Below are positions 12,024 through 20,930 of a stretch of DNA of 64,000 bases, piece after piece; the first letter of the stretch is position 1; the number at the start of each line of letters is the position of its first letter. The position numbers and the translations under genes are program-made. A model generated the notes under the pieces. The model made no database searches. It saw only the letters and a program-made list of their open reading frames with translations, and had not been told where the DNA came from. The DNA is taken from positions 240,767 to 304,766 of the forward strand of contig JAOAPY010000048.1 in assembly GCA_025463135.1 (NCBI GenBank). The letters run 5' to 3'. This DNA is from Acidobacteriota bacterium. Lineage in GTDB: Bacteria > Acidobacteriota > Blastocatellia > Pyrinomonadales > Pyrinomonadaceae.

Positions 12024-12258
12024 AATGTCCTTAAGAAGAAGATGGTTGTTCGCGTAAGGGAGGGGGTGATGCCCTAAACCGGCGCCCGTGATTGTTTGGT
12101 AGCTGAATCAGAGAATAACTTTCCTGCCTGACTCAGTCGTAATCGGGTGTCGAAAGAGTACGGGTTATTTCATTCGTTAGTCAAACCTGCACCCCCTTTC
12201 AGCTTGCTTAGATTTTCAGTCCACTCACACACTCACCGCCTTCTTAAGAGTGGCCGAG

Positions 12259-14481
12259 TTACTGCCCACACTCGGCGTTGCTGTGACTTACGATCGCACT
12301 AAATCGCCGCTGGTACTCCGTCGACGTGATGAACGAACAGACCATGCCGCGATAGTTGCCTGGGTCCCCGGTGTTCAGCACATTCAACCAGAAGTTATAG
12401 CCACCTTGGTCCGGGTTGCGACGCAGATAGCCGAAGTACTCTGTAAGTACGAAGCCGGCGTTATAAGTGGCGCTACGCACGGCAGCATTCTCCGTCAGAT
12501 CCCGCAGCACAAAGCTGCGACTCTGTGTCTGACTTGTGCCCGAGTTATAACGCGTAATCAAACTGCTGCGCCGGCTGCTGAGATCGACGCCGGTCGCCTG
12601 CTGCACATTCGCTAATAGAGCATCGACAAAAGATTCGGCGGTAGTACTTGTCTGATAACGATTGGTAAACTCGGCTCGCTGGACCAGGGCCTCAGCGAAT
12701 GCCTGCTTCCGCGCTTCGAGATTTGCTCCGCCCACGACCTGCTGGCGATCTGCCGCGTATTCTGTGAATGAGGGCCGGCGACTGAGTCCACCCTGATACA
12801 AGTTATAGATGAATGATCCGGTGTCCTGAAACTCCTGCTCGATAAAGAAAGCCGCCGCCACGTCCCGGCGTCGCGTGCTCACGCACAAGGCACTGCCGCC
12901 GCAGGCAAGAATCTGATTGCTCCAATAATTAAAGCCTCCTTCGTCAGGTTCGCGACCGAGCACGTCAACGTACTGCTGTCGCACAAAATATTCAGGTGTG
13001 TCGAGCGGGTTAGCCGTGTCCCCATTAAACGTCGCGGTGAAAGCCGCATCGGTGCTGCTGCCGGTCAGGCTAAAGGAACGGCTTCCAGGACTAAAGCCGT
13101 AATTCGATCGTGAGGGAGTGACCGTATACAGGTTATTGGTTTCGACATTGCTGAATCTGTAATTGCCGTTGGCGTCAGTGATGGTCTTTCGTATTTGTCT
13201 ACCACTCAGATTGATCACCGTGCCGCTCACGGCCACGCCGGTCTGAGTGGAAACCTGGCCACTGATGACTCCATTGTTAGAGGTGGGGGCAGTGTATTGG
13301 ACGCGAAATACTGCGCCGACACCGCGCGCCAGGTAATACAGACTGCCGTCTGCGGTGACGATCAGATCGACCGGAGAATTAATGCCCGTGGCAAAGGCCG
13401 TCGCGGTCCCGGTAGCTGGGTCGAAGCGCCGAATCCAGCCGCCACAAAATTCAGCAAAAAAATACTTGCCGGCATAATCACTGGGAAATTGAACCGACGT
13501 TGGATTGTAAAAAGCGCCGCCCGTGATCGCGCAACCGACCGTGGGGCCCGTCCCGTGTCCATATTCAAATAATGGATCGCGGAAATTTGCGTTTGCCGGG
13601 GAACAAAAACCTTCACAAATACTCCACGCATAGTTCGAACCGGCAATGCCATCGTCGATCTCTTCCCAGGTATTTTGGCCCACATCGTTGATGAACATAC
13701 GTCCCGTGCCTGGTTGAAACGTGAAGGTGTATGGGTTGCGCAAGCCAACGCTCCAAATCGCGCGGTTGATGCCGGCGGGCGAGCCGGCAATTCCCGGGAA
13801 TGTTGTCGGATTGTCAGCGGGAATTGTGCCGTCGGAATTGATGCGCAACAATTTTCCCAACAGGTTCCCGAGCGACTGGGAGTTCGCGGAGTTGGCATTC
13901 TCGCCGGCAGCGACATAGAGTTTTCCGTCCGGACCAAAATGTATCGCGCCGCCATTGTGATTGGTAGCACTGCTGAGGTTGTTTAGATCGAGCAGCGGCA
14001 ACTCGCTGCCGGCAACCGCCACATCGACATTCGCCGTGAAGCGGCTGACGCGATTGTGGGTCGCCGGACTCGTCGCGGTGTAGTAAACATAGACGAACTG
14101 ATTGGCTACGAAGTTGGGATCAAAGGCGACACCCAGTAGCCCACGCTCGCCAGATGAATCGACGGTGAGCGTTACGAAAGGCGCCGGTAAAAGGGCGCCG
14201 TTCTTGATCACTCGCAATTGACCACCCTGCTGACACACAAACAGGCGGCCATCGGGGGCAAAGGCCATGGCCGTCGGATTCGTTAGCCCGCTCGCGTATT
14301 GTGATTCGGTAAAGTTGGCCGGCAGAGTTGCCGCTACGACGTGTGAAGACCTGGCTGGCGCCGGCGCAAGACTTACCAGACCCATCAAAAAGATGGTACG
14401 CGCGATCTGGCGGCGCCTCAGCGAATCAATGGCCGATAGTAATAAGTTCTGGAAATTGTCGTAAGAGACGTTGGAATGCAT
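12259..14481 (-). CDS. PQQ-type sugar dehydrogenase (GSDH/Yli-like) fused to carboxypeptidase-regulatory and DUF4214 domains
   Basis: The protein has 740 residues. A signal segment (ARTIFLMGLVSLAPAPA) is followed at about residues 50-385 by a beta-propeller of the glucose/sorbosone dehydrogenase family. Its signatures are GLTNPTAMAFAPDGRLFV, GERGLLGVAFDPNF, HNGGAIHFGPDGKLYV, SNYAWSICEGFC and GGAFYNP. Enzymes of this family oxidise aldose sugars in the periplasm with pyrroloquinoline quinone, but whether PQQ is used here cannot be read from sequence. A carboxypeptidase-regulatory domain (about 399-475) and a DUF4214 module (about 490-740, ending N-A-E-C-G-Q) follow. It sits upstream of, and in the same direction as, the DUF11 gene, 235 bases apart. 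Confidence 0.88.
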   Translation of the reverse strand: MHSNVSYDNFQNLLLSAIDSLRRRQIARTIFLMGLVSLAPAPARSSHVVAATLPANFTESQYASGLTNPTAMAFAPDGRLFVCQQGGQLRVIKNGALLPAPFVTLTVDSSGERGLLGVAFDPNFVANQFVYVYYTATSPATHNRVSRFTANVDVAVAGSELPLLDLNNLSSATNHNGGAIHFGPDGKLYVAAGENANSANSQSLGNLLGKLLRINSDGTIPADNPTTFPGIAGSPAGINRAIWSVGLRNPYTFTFQPGTGRMFINDVGQNTWEEIDDGIAGSNYAWSICEGFCSPANANFRDPLFEYGHGTGPTVGCAITGGAFYNPTSVQFPSDYAGKYFFAEFCGGWIRRFDPATGTATAFATGINSPVDLIVTADGSLYYLARGVGAVFRVQYTAPTSNNGVISGQVSTQTGVAVSGTVINLSGRQIRKTITDANGNYRFSNVETNNLYTVTPSRSNYGFSPGSRSFSLTGSSTDAAFTATFNGDTANPLDTPEYFVRQQYVDVLGREPDEGGFNYWSNQILACGGSALCVSTRRRDVAAAFFIEQEFQDTGSFIYNLYQGGLSRRPSFTEYAADRQQVVGGANLEARKQAFAEALVQRAEFTNRYQTSTTAESFVDALLANVQQATGVDLSSRRSSLITRYNSGTSQTQSRSFVLRDLTENAAVRSATYNAGFVLTEYFGYLRRNPDQGGYNFWLNVLNTGDPGNYRGMVCSFITSTEYQRRFSAIVSHSNAECGQ

Positions 14482-14972
14482 TCCTGGTTCCCCCGCTTAC
14501 TGCAAGATTGTTGAGGACGATCTTTGGGGGCCAGAAGTCTTAGGATAAGGGCTAAGGGGTGGGGTTGTCTATCGGAAGTTTAGGTTTAGATGATGAGACT
14601 TATCGTATGCGGGTGTTTTGAGGAAATTTTCCATTTCTCATTTTTCATTTCTCATTGTTTGATTTCAAGGTCATGACGAACTTAATCAAGTATGTATCGC
14701 TTCTCTCATTCTCAACCGGTTTCAACGGCAATGATATACATGACGTATCAAGCGTTCGTTTGCCAACTCCTGTTGGGGAGCAGGATCTGATGCCGCTGGC
14801 GTCAAAAGACTTCAATCCAACATCTCCATTCGTAATTTCCAAATCTTTGACCCACCCGCTTACGCAGGTGGTACTGACAAATCAGCCTGGCGTGCGAACA
14901 GAATCATTTGATGTAATAATGCTCCTGCTTTCCCAATCATCCTAGACCTAGACCTAGACCAGAGAGGGCTCT
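14482..14972. other. Divergent intergenic region with three repeat remnants
   Basis: There are 490 bases between divergent genes. It contains a CATTTCT-type word repeat (14629-14660), a piece of the CTCACCCGGTTTCAACC family near 14705-14732, a copy of CCCGCTTACGCAGGTGGTACTGAC (about 14853-14878), and three CCTAGA hexamers at 14944-14960 just before the Shine-Dalgarno of the S9 peptidase gene. A short open frame at 14655-14945 lacks any coding signature. Confidence 0.6.
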
Positions 14973-17012
14973 ATGAAGCGCTTTGCCATTTCGTTTTCTG
15001 TCCTGGTACTCGTGTTCGCGTCACTCGTAACCGCACAGGAGCGCGGGTTCAACGTTAACGACTTGATGAAAGTTCGCCGGGTGAGCGACCCGCAGCTTTC
15101 GCCTGACGGTAGGCACGTCGCCTATACGATCGGGGACGTTCATTTTGATGCCAACAAGGTCATCAATCAGATTTACCTGCTGACAATTGAGGGCGGCGGC
15201 GTCAAACAGCTCACGAGTGGGGCGGCCTCTGCCTCTGCACCCCGCTGGTCTCCGGACGGAAAGAAGATCGCCTTCGTTACCGGCGGCCAGGTCTGGGTTA
15301 TGGAAAGTAATGGCGATAACAAAACGCAGGTGACCCGCATATCGACGAGCGCGGCGGCGCCAGTCTGGTCGCCCGACAGTAAATGGATTGCTTTCAGTTC
15401 AGAAGTTTATCCGGACTGCAGTGACGACGATTGTAATAAGCGAAGAGACGAACAGGCCGACAAGAGCAAAATCAAAGCTCACACGACGGAAAGGCTTCTA
15501 TTCCGCCATTGGGATGAATGGCGCGACCTAAAGCGCACGCACGTGTTCGTCATTTCCAGCAAGGGTGGGCCGCCCAAAGATCTGACACCGGGAGATTTCG
15601 ATTCCCCGCCCTATGCCGCGTCGACCGGCGTTGACTTTGCTTTTTCTCCTGACAGCAAAGAGATGGCCTATGTTCGTAATCCGGATAAGGTCGAAGCACT
15701 CTCCACCAACAGCGATATCTATGTCGTTTCAATCGGTGGAGGCGCTGCGAAAAACATTACGGCCAGTAATCACGGCTATGACGTGGGGCCTGCTTACACT
15801 CGTGATGGCAAGTACATTCTTTACCGTTCGCAGGCGACGGCGGGCTTCGAAGCGGATCGCTGGCGGCTGATGAGGTATGACCGTGCCGCCGGCAGCAGCA
15901 TTGAGATAACCAGAAATTTCGACTTGCAAGTCGAAGAACTGGCCCAGTCGCCCGACGGCAACTCTATTTATTTCACTGCCGGCGAAAAAGGTCGCCAACC
16001 CGTCTTTCAGCTGCCGCTGTCCGGCGGTACGCCAAAGAAAGTATTGGACGGCGTCTTTGCCACCAACATTCAGGTTACACCCAACGGCAACTCTCTTGTT
16101 TTCGCGAGCAGCTCACTCGAGGCGCCTCCGGAAATTTTCCGCGCAAACCTCGGCGGCGGTGGTGCTGCGAGTGCAACCGCATTGACTACGACCAACAACC
16201 AACTGCTGTCACATGCAAACCTGACTCCGGCAGAGGAAGTTTGGTGGGCCGGTGCGCTCGGCAAAAAAATTCATGGCTTTGTAGTCAAACCCAGCGGGTT
16301 TGATGCGAGCAAGACCTATCCCCTGGTGGTCCTGATTCATGGTGGCCCACAGGGCGCATGGAACGATAGCTGGAGTTATCGTTGGAATCCACAGATTTTC
16401 GCCAATGCCGGCTATGTCGTTTTTGCGCCCAACCCACGCGGTTCCACAGGCTATGGTCAACAGTTCATTAACGAGATCAGCGGTGACTGGGGCGGCAAGG
16501 CGTACACCGACATCATGAACGGTGTGGCCGACACGGTGCGCCGCAACAAGTTCATTGATAAAAACCGCATTGGCGCCGCGGGAGCCTCGTACGGCGGCTA
16601 CATGATCAATTGGCTTGAGGGACACAACAACGATCCGCGTTTCAACTTCAAGGTGCTGGTCTCTCACGACGGCGTTTACAACCTCACGAGCATGTATGGC
16701 GCCACTGAGGAATTATGGTTTCCCGAATGGGAATTCAAAGGAACACCCTGGACCAACAAGCTGATGTACGATCGTTGGTCGCCGCATAATTTCGTCAGGA
16801 ACTTTAAGACCCCAATCCTAATCATTCACGGCGAAATGGATTACCGCGTGCCATTTGGTGAAGGCCTGCAGTTGTTCACTGCCGTGCAGCGCATGGGGAT
16901 CGAATCAAAGCTGTTGGTCTTTCCCGATGAGGGCCATTGGGTACTCAAGCCACAGAACTCGGAGCTCTGGCATAAGACGGTGCTGGGGTGGCTGGACAAG
17001 TACCTGCATTAA
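14973..17012 (+). CDS. Secreted S9 family peptidase (prolyl oligopeptidase / acylaminoacyl-peptidase type)
   Basis: The protein has 679 residues, with GAGGG just upstream of the ATG. A signal peptide (FAISFSVLVLVFASLVTA) leads into an N-terminal WD40/TolB-like beta-propeller (repeated SPDGRHVAYT, SPDGKKIAF, SPDSKWIAF motifs, residues about 30-400). The C-terminal alpha/beta-hydrolase has the nucleophile in GASYGGYM (Ser539), Asp623 in HGEMDYRVP and His655 in DEGHWV, plus the oxyanion segment IHGGPQGAW. All catalytic residues are present and length fits the family. It should degrade short peptides in the periplasm or outside the cell. Confidence 0.93.
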   Translation: MKRFAISFSVLVLVFASLVTAQERGFNVNDLMKVRRVSDPQLSPDGRHVAYTIGDVHFDANKVINQIYLLTIEGGGVKQLTSGAASASAPRWSPDGKKIAFVTGGQVWVMESNGDNKTQVTRISTSAAAPVWSPDSKWIAFSSEVYPDCSDDDCNKRRDEQADKSKIKAHTTERLLFRHWDEWRDLKRTHVFVISSKGGPPKDLTPGDFDSPPYAASTGVDFAFSPDSKEMAYVRNPDKVEALSTNSDIYVVSIGGGAAKNITASNHGYDVGPAYTRDGKYILYRSQATAGFEADRWRLMRYDRAAGSSIEITRNFDLQVEELAQSPDGNSIYFTAGEKGRQPVFQLPLSGGTPKKVLDGVFATNIQVTPNGNSLVFASSSLEAPPEIFRANLGGGGAASATALTTTNNQLLSHANLTPAEEVWWAGALGKKIHGFVVKPSGFDASKTYPLVVLIHGGPQGAWNDSWSYRWNPQIFANAGYVVFAPNPRGSTGYGQQFINEISGDWGGKAYTDIMNGVADTVRRNKFIDKNRIGAAGASYGGYMINWLEGHNNDPRFNFKVLVSHDGVYNLTSMYGATEELWFPEWEFKGTPWTNKLMYDRWSPHNFVRNFKTPILIIHGEMDYRVPFGEGLQLFTAVQRMGIESKLLVFPDEGHWVLKPQNSELWHKTVLGWLDKYLH

Positions 17013-17020
17013 CGCGTGGG

Positions 17021-17115
17021 CTTTGGTCTTTGGTCTTTGATCTTTGGTTTTTGGTTTTTGGTTTTTGATCTCAGATCTCAGATATCAGATCTCAAATTTC
17101 AGATCTGAGATCTCA
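17021..17115. repeat. Intergenic word repeat (CTTTGGT then CAGATCT units)
   Basis: A 95-base stretch is built from period-7 words (CTTTGGT and variants) that pass into period 8-9 words based on CAGATCT. The same words recur at 34764-34806 (opposite strand) and 42888-42963. Confidence 0.85.
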
Positions 17116-17224
17116 ACCGTCGTCGCGCAACGGCGAATTATCATCGCCTAATCACACGCGCGGGGATATAATTCGCCTACCCTGTCGAGACTGTGGGAAA
17201 ACTCAAACCCTTCGGAGGCTTATC

Positions 17225-19366
17225 ATGCGCAAGCTCACTAAACTTTTTTCTATCATCTCTCTTCTGATTTCTGTCCTATTCGCCCCCCTCTCAGCCCGCG
17301 CCAGTGACTTTAAGCGCGAGGTCATTTATCAGATAATCACCGATAGATTCTTTGACGGCAGCACCTCGAACAATAATCCCGCGCAAAGTGCGGGACTCTA
17401 TGACTCCACGAAAACAAACTGGCGCCTGTATTGGGGTGGAGATCTGGCCGGCATTCAACAAAAGATCACTTACCTGGCCGGTATGGGCGTAACCGCCATT
17501 TGGATCTCGCCTCCGGTCGATAATCTCAACACCAACATTCCGGACGGCAACAACAACCCCACCGCCTCTTATCACGGATATCAAGGCAGGGACTTTAAGC
17601 GCGTCGAAGAACACTTTGGGAATTCCAGTAATAGCTGGACCGACTTCGATAACCTGGTGACTGCCGCGCATCAAAACGGCATCAAGGTCATTATCGACTT
17701 TGCGCCCAACCACTCGACACAGGACAACGCGGGAGAGTTCGGCGCGCTTTATGACAACGGGACGCTCCTGGGCAACTACACAAACGATACGAACGGATAT
17801 TTCCACCACAATGCGAACATCTCCGGCGGCGGCTGGGACGATCGCTACCAGGTCGAGTACTACACTCTTTTTGATTTGGCGGATCTCAATCAGGAACACG
17901 CCACGATCGATGGCTACCTCAAGGCCTCCGCGCAACTGTTCCAACAACACGGGGTCGATGGCTTTCGCATTGATGCCATCAAACACGTCACCTGGGGATG
18001 GGAATACAGCTTTGCGAATTCCATCTACAGTTATGGCGACAGCTTTCTGTTTGGAGAGTGGTACCAGGGCAATACTTCCGACCCGCTTTACCATGACTCT
18101 TATAAGTTCGCCAACAAGAGTGGAATTTCCATGCTCGACTTTCCTCTCAATACGGCGATTCGCAGTGTCTTCGGATCCAACGCCAATTTCTCAACCATCG
18201 ATTCCGTCCTGACGCAGGAAGCAAGCAATTTCACCTGGAAGGAAGACCTCGTGACCTTTATCGACAATCACGACATGGCGCGCTTCCTCTCCATAAACAA
18301 CAACAACAACCGGCTGCACGAAGCGATGGCCTTCACGCTTACCAGTCGCGGCATCCCCTGCATCTACTATGGCACTGAGCAGTATCTGCACAACGACACG
18401 AGCGGCGGCACTGACCCCTACAATCGCCCGATGATGCCCAGCTTTGACACGACGACGACAGCCTACAAAATAACGAACAAGCTCTCGACGCTGCGGCGTA
18501 ACAATCCGGCCATAGGTTACGGCTCGATGACTGAGCGCTGGATCAATAATGATGTTTACATCTATGAAAGAAAGTTTTTTGGCAATGTCGTCCTGGTGGC
18601 TATTAATAAAAACGAGACCACCAGCTATCCTGTCAGTGGCCTGAATAGTGCACTTCCGGCTGCCACCTACACGGACCAACTGACCGGCTTGCTGGGCGGA
18701 TCGTCAATAACGGTGACGACTGGCTCAGGCGGGAATAATCCCGTCACTAATTTCACGCTGCCGGCCCATACGGTCGGTGTGTGGCAGTTCACCGAAGGGG
18801 CAGCCACTCCGGAAATTGGATCGGTAGGCCCCACTGTAGGCCAGCCGGGAGTGAGAGTGACGATTGCCGGACGCAACTTTGGAGCGGCGGCCGGGTCCGT
18901 TAAGTTTGGAACGACCAGCGCCACCATCAACTCCTGGTCGGCGACGCAGATCGTTTGCACTACCCCGACCGTGGCCAACGGCAACTACAACGTTACGGTC
19001 ACAAATTCGGCCAGCCAGGTTTCGAATGGCATACAGTACACCGTGCTTACTGCCAAGCTGATTCCCGTCACATTCACGGTCAACAACGCGACTTCAACAA
19101 GCACCGGGGACTACATTTTCCTGACCGGCAACACAGTCGAACTCGGCGCCTGGGCCACAACCTGGGACGGCGCGGTCGGGCCGATGCTCACGCCGAATTA
19201 TCCCAACTGGTTCCTGACGGCGAGCGTACCCGCGGGCCAAACGATCCAGTTCAAGTTCATTAAGATTGCTGCCGGAGGCGCCGTGACCTGGGAGAATGGC
19301 GCCAACCACACGTATACGGTACCAAGCAGCGGCACGGGATTCGTCAACGTGAATTGGCAGTATTAA
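17225..19366 (+). CDS. Cyclodextrin glucanotransferase (GH13, five-domain ABCDE)
   Basis: The protein has 713 residues, with GGAGG seven bases before the ATG and a signal peptide ending about residue 27 (SARAS). It has the complete CGTase architecture: GH13 A/B barrel, C domain, IPT/TIG domain D (about 520-605, SVGPTVGQPGVRVTI) and C-terminal CBM20 starch-binding domain E (about 610-713, YPNWFLTASVPAGQ). Catalytic residues are nucleophile Asp250 (GFRIDAIKH), acid/base Glu278 (LFGEW) and Asp350 (FIDNHD). The residue aligning with the CGTase central aromatic Tyr195 is Phe216 (TLFDLADLN), as expected for cyclisation rather than plain amylase activity. The enzyme converts starch to cyclodextrins outside the cell. 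A TATAAT at 17167 could be its -10 box, but no good -35 is visible. Confidence 0.92.
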   Translation: MRKLTKLFSIISLLISVLFAPLSARASDFKREVIYQIITDRFFDGSTSNNNPAQSAGLYDSTKTNWRLYWGGDLAGIQQKITYLAGMGVTAIWISPPVDNLNTNIPDGNNNPTASYHGYQGRDFKRVEEHFGNSSNSWTDFDNLVTAAHQNGIKVIIDFAPNHSTQDNAGEFGALYDNGTLLGNYTNDTNGYFHHNANISGGGWDDRYQVEYYTLFDLADLNQEHATIDGYLKASAQLFQQHGVDGFRIDAIKHVTWGWEYSFANSIYSYGDSFLFGEWYQGNTSDPLYHDSYKFANKSGISMLDFPLNTAIRSVFGSNANFSTIDSVLTQEASNFTWKEDLVTFIDNHDMARFLSINNNNNRLHEAMAFTLTSRGIPCIYYGTEQYLHNDTSGGTDPYNRPMMPSFDTTTTAYKITNKLSTLRRNNPAIGYGSMTERWINNDVYIYERKFFGNVVLVAINKNETTSYPVSGLNSALPAATYTDQLTGLLGGSSITVTTGSGGNNPVTNFTLPAHTVGVWQFTEGAATPEIGSVGPTVGQPGVRVTIAGRNFGAAAGSVKFGTTSATINSWSATQIVCTTPTVANGNYNVTVTNSASQVSNGIQYTVLTAKLIPVTFTVNNATSTSTGDYIFLTGNTVELGAWATTWDGAVGPMLTPNYPNWFLTASVPAGQTIQFKFIKIAAGGAVTWENGANHTYTVPSSGTGFVNVNWQY

Positions 19367-19409
19367 AAAATGAAGACGGAAGGATGAAAAAGAAGCGCCG
19401 CAGCCAGGT

Positions 19410-19568
19410 GGAGATGCGAAGAAGGGCTGATGCGGAAAAGGGGTGACAGGGGATGCTTGACGTAACGAGTGTGGTTGGCGGTAAGGTTGAACGCTCGCCA
19501 GACCTCTCCGTGTCTCCCTGTCCCCGTGTCACCGCGTCTATCCGCGGCCTCTTGTCTCCGCATCTCTC
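19410..19568. repeat. Inverted-repeat element, GGAGACACGGAGACAGGG family
   Basis: The left arm (GGAGATGCGAAGAAGG with GTGACAGGGG) and the right arm (TCTCCGTGTCTCCCTGTCCC through CTCCGCATCTCC) are imperfect reverse complements. The element overlaps the N-terminal codons of the following gene. Related copies are at 30512-30606 and 51190-51325. Confidence 0.7.
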
Positions 19569-20232
19569 CTTTGCCGCGTCGGTTTTCCTCCTCGCTTTAT
19601 TTGTATCGTCAATAGGAGCGGCAGCGGTTCAGGCTCCGCCTCCTAAACAAGCGACCAGCCTTAGTGCCGAAGTTGCGAAGAAGTATGTGGGACGTTATGA
19701 ATTGGAGAGCGGGATCATCCCGGTTTCCACTTTGGACATCACCTTTGAAAACAATGAACTATGGATCAAACCGTCGGTGTTGAAGAAACGCCGGATGATC
19801 TATAAACCAGCCGCCCTCAAGTCAGCGAACGTCTTTCTGGACGAAATCTCAGGCGCCCCATACAAATTCAATCGAGACGAAGAGGGCAGGATTGTCAGCC
19901 TGGCTTTTCAATACGAAGAGGCTGAATATATCGCCCAGCGGGTTGAGCTGCCGCCGCCCAGCCTCAAGGGCAACACGACTTTCAGGCTGAAAGGGTACGA
20001 AGGCGCGAACGTCATAGTACTCTCAGGGTCGTTCAATAACTGGCACCAATCGCAATACGTCTTCGGACGCGAAGGCGACGAATGGATCTGTCGCATCGAT
20101 TTAGAACCCGGCAAACATGCTTACAAATTCATTGTCGACGGAAATTGGATTCTGGATCCAGATAATCCGAACACCGAAGATGATGATTACGGCGTAAAGA
20201 ACTCTGTAATGAGTGTTGCGAAAGCACCCTAA
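19453..20232 (+). CDS. Secreted protein with glycogen-binding (CBM48/AMPK-beta-like) domain
   Basis: Up to 259 residues. The start is uncertain because the first ~35 codons lie in a dispersed inverted repeat; an in-frame TTG at 19552 sits right before the signal peptide (FAASVFLLALFVSSIGAAA). After this comes a domain like the DUF3471 tail of serine hydrolases (KKYVGRYELESG; LDITFENNELWIKP). The C-terminal ~85 residues carry an AMPK-beta/CBM48-type carbohydrate-binding fold (VIVLSGSFNNWHQ; EWICRIDLEPGKHAYKFIVD; WILDPDNPNTEDDD). The neighbouring CGTase suggests a shared role in alpha-glucan use. No catalytic site is visible, so it is probably a binding protein. Confidence 0.78.
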   Translation: MLDVTSVVGGKVERSPDLSVSPCPRVTASIRGLLSPHLSFAASVFLLALFVSSIGAAAVQAPPPKQATSLSAEVAKKYVGRYELESGIIPVSTLDITFENNELWIKPSVLKKRRMIYKPAALKSANVFLDEISGAPYKFNRDEEGRIVSLAFQYEEAEYIAQRVELPPPSLKGNTTFRLKGYEGANVIVLSGSFNNWHQSQYVFGREGDEWICRIDLEPGKHAYKFIVDGNWILDPDNPNTEDDDYGVKNSVMSVAKAP

Positions 20233-20261
20233 GCACTGTAGTCAGTCTCATTCTTCAGAGT

Positions 20262-20348
20262 CAGACAAACTTCAGTTTGTCGATATTTGCGGTGCCACGA
20301 ACCTCGCTGTTGTGCGGCTAACGACAAACTGAAGTTTGTCGAACACTG
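20262..20348. repeat. REPIN-like element, ACAAACTTCAGTTTGT family, copy A
   Basis: Two inverted palindromic units (GACAAACTTCAGTTTGTC and GACAAACTGAAGTTTGTC) enclose a 40-base core. The core plus right unit, about 65 bases, is identical to copy B at 20838-20929 and in the same orientation. Confidence 0.92.
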
Positions 20349-20368
20349 TCTGGATTCGTTTAGGGAAC

Positions 20369-20809
20369 ATGACGGGACTAGCAAAAGGACTGATCATTTC
20401 AGTGGCGGTGGTGGCGGTAATCGCGGCGACGGGTATTGGCGTCGGGATTTACTGGGTCTCAACCCATGGCGGTGAGTTTTTAGAAAGATCCAAGCAGACA
20501 ATGATTGACGGCGCGAAATTTGGCAAAGGCACTGACAACCAGGGTTGTGTAACGGAAACTATCTCGCGCTATAAACAAGACCCGGGATTCAGCAGTGCTT
20601 TGTCGACTCAGCTTTTTCTGCAGGGATGTCTTCGCACCAGTCGCGAAACTCCGCGATTCTGTGACAATGTGCCCGGTCGCACTGAGTTCATTAAAAGCGC
20701 CCAGTGGCAAGCCGAACAATGCGCTCACCATCAGCTACGCGATAGCTATTGCCCACAGATTTTCGCTAAGGTCCAGATGTTTTGCGATATGCGGCGGACA
20801 ACACAATGA
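20369..20809 (+). CDS. Cysteine-rich membrane-anchored protein of unknown function
   Basis: The protein has 146 residues from an ATG at 20369 (AGGGAAC upstream). A longer TTG start at 20336 would lie inside repeat copy A and is less likely. It has one N-terminal transmembrane segment (GLIISVAVVAVIAATGIGVGIYWV) followed by a soluble domain with six cysteines (NQGC, LQGC, RFC, EQC, YCPQ, MFC) that could form disulfides outside the membrane. I do not recognise a family. The gene is enclosed by two near-identical directly oriented repeats, so the cassette may be movable or deletable by recombination. Confidence 0.7.
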   Translation: MTGLAKGLIISVAVVAVIAATGIGVGIYWVSTHGGEFLERSKQTMIDGAKFGKGTDNQGCVTETISRYKQDPGFSSALSTQLFLQGCLRTSRETPRFCDNVPGRTEFIKSAQWQAEQCAHHQLRDSYCPQIFAKVQMFCDMRRTTQ

Positions 20810-20837
20810 AGAGAGTTGTCCGTAGTCGATCTTGAGA

Positions 20838-20929
20838 GTCCGACAAACTTTTTCAGTTTGTCGATATTTGCGGTGCCACGAACCTCGCTGTTGTGCGGCT
20901 AACGACAAACTGAAGTTTGTCGGACACTG
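20838..20929. repeat. REPIN-like element, ACAAACTTCAGTTTGT family, copy B
   Basis: The organisation is the same as copy A, with a four-base expansion in the left palindrome. It lies between the stop of the cysteine-rich gene and the stop of the convergent BrkB/YihY gene. Confidence 0.92.
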
Positions 20930-20930
20930 A

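Noticed and set aside
14655..14945. Possible 96-residue gene in the divergent gap
   Set aside because: No Shine-Dalgarno or domain, and it runs through recognisable dispersed repeats.
17167..17172. TATAAT as promoter -10 of the CGTase gene
   Set aside because: The hexamer is perfect but no -35-like sequence stands 16-18 bases upstream, so it is only mentioned in the gene entry.
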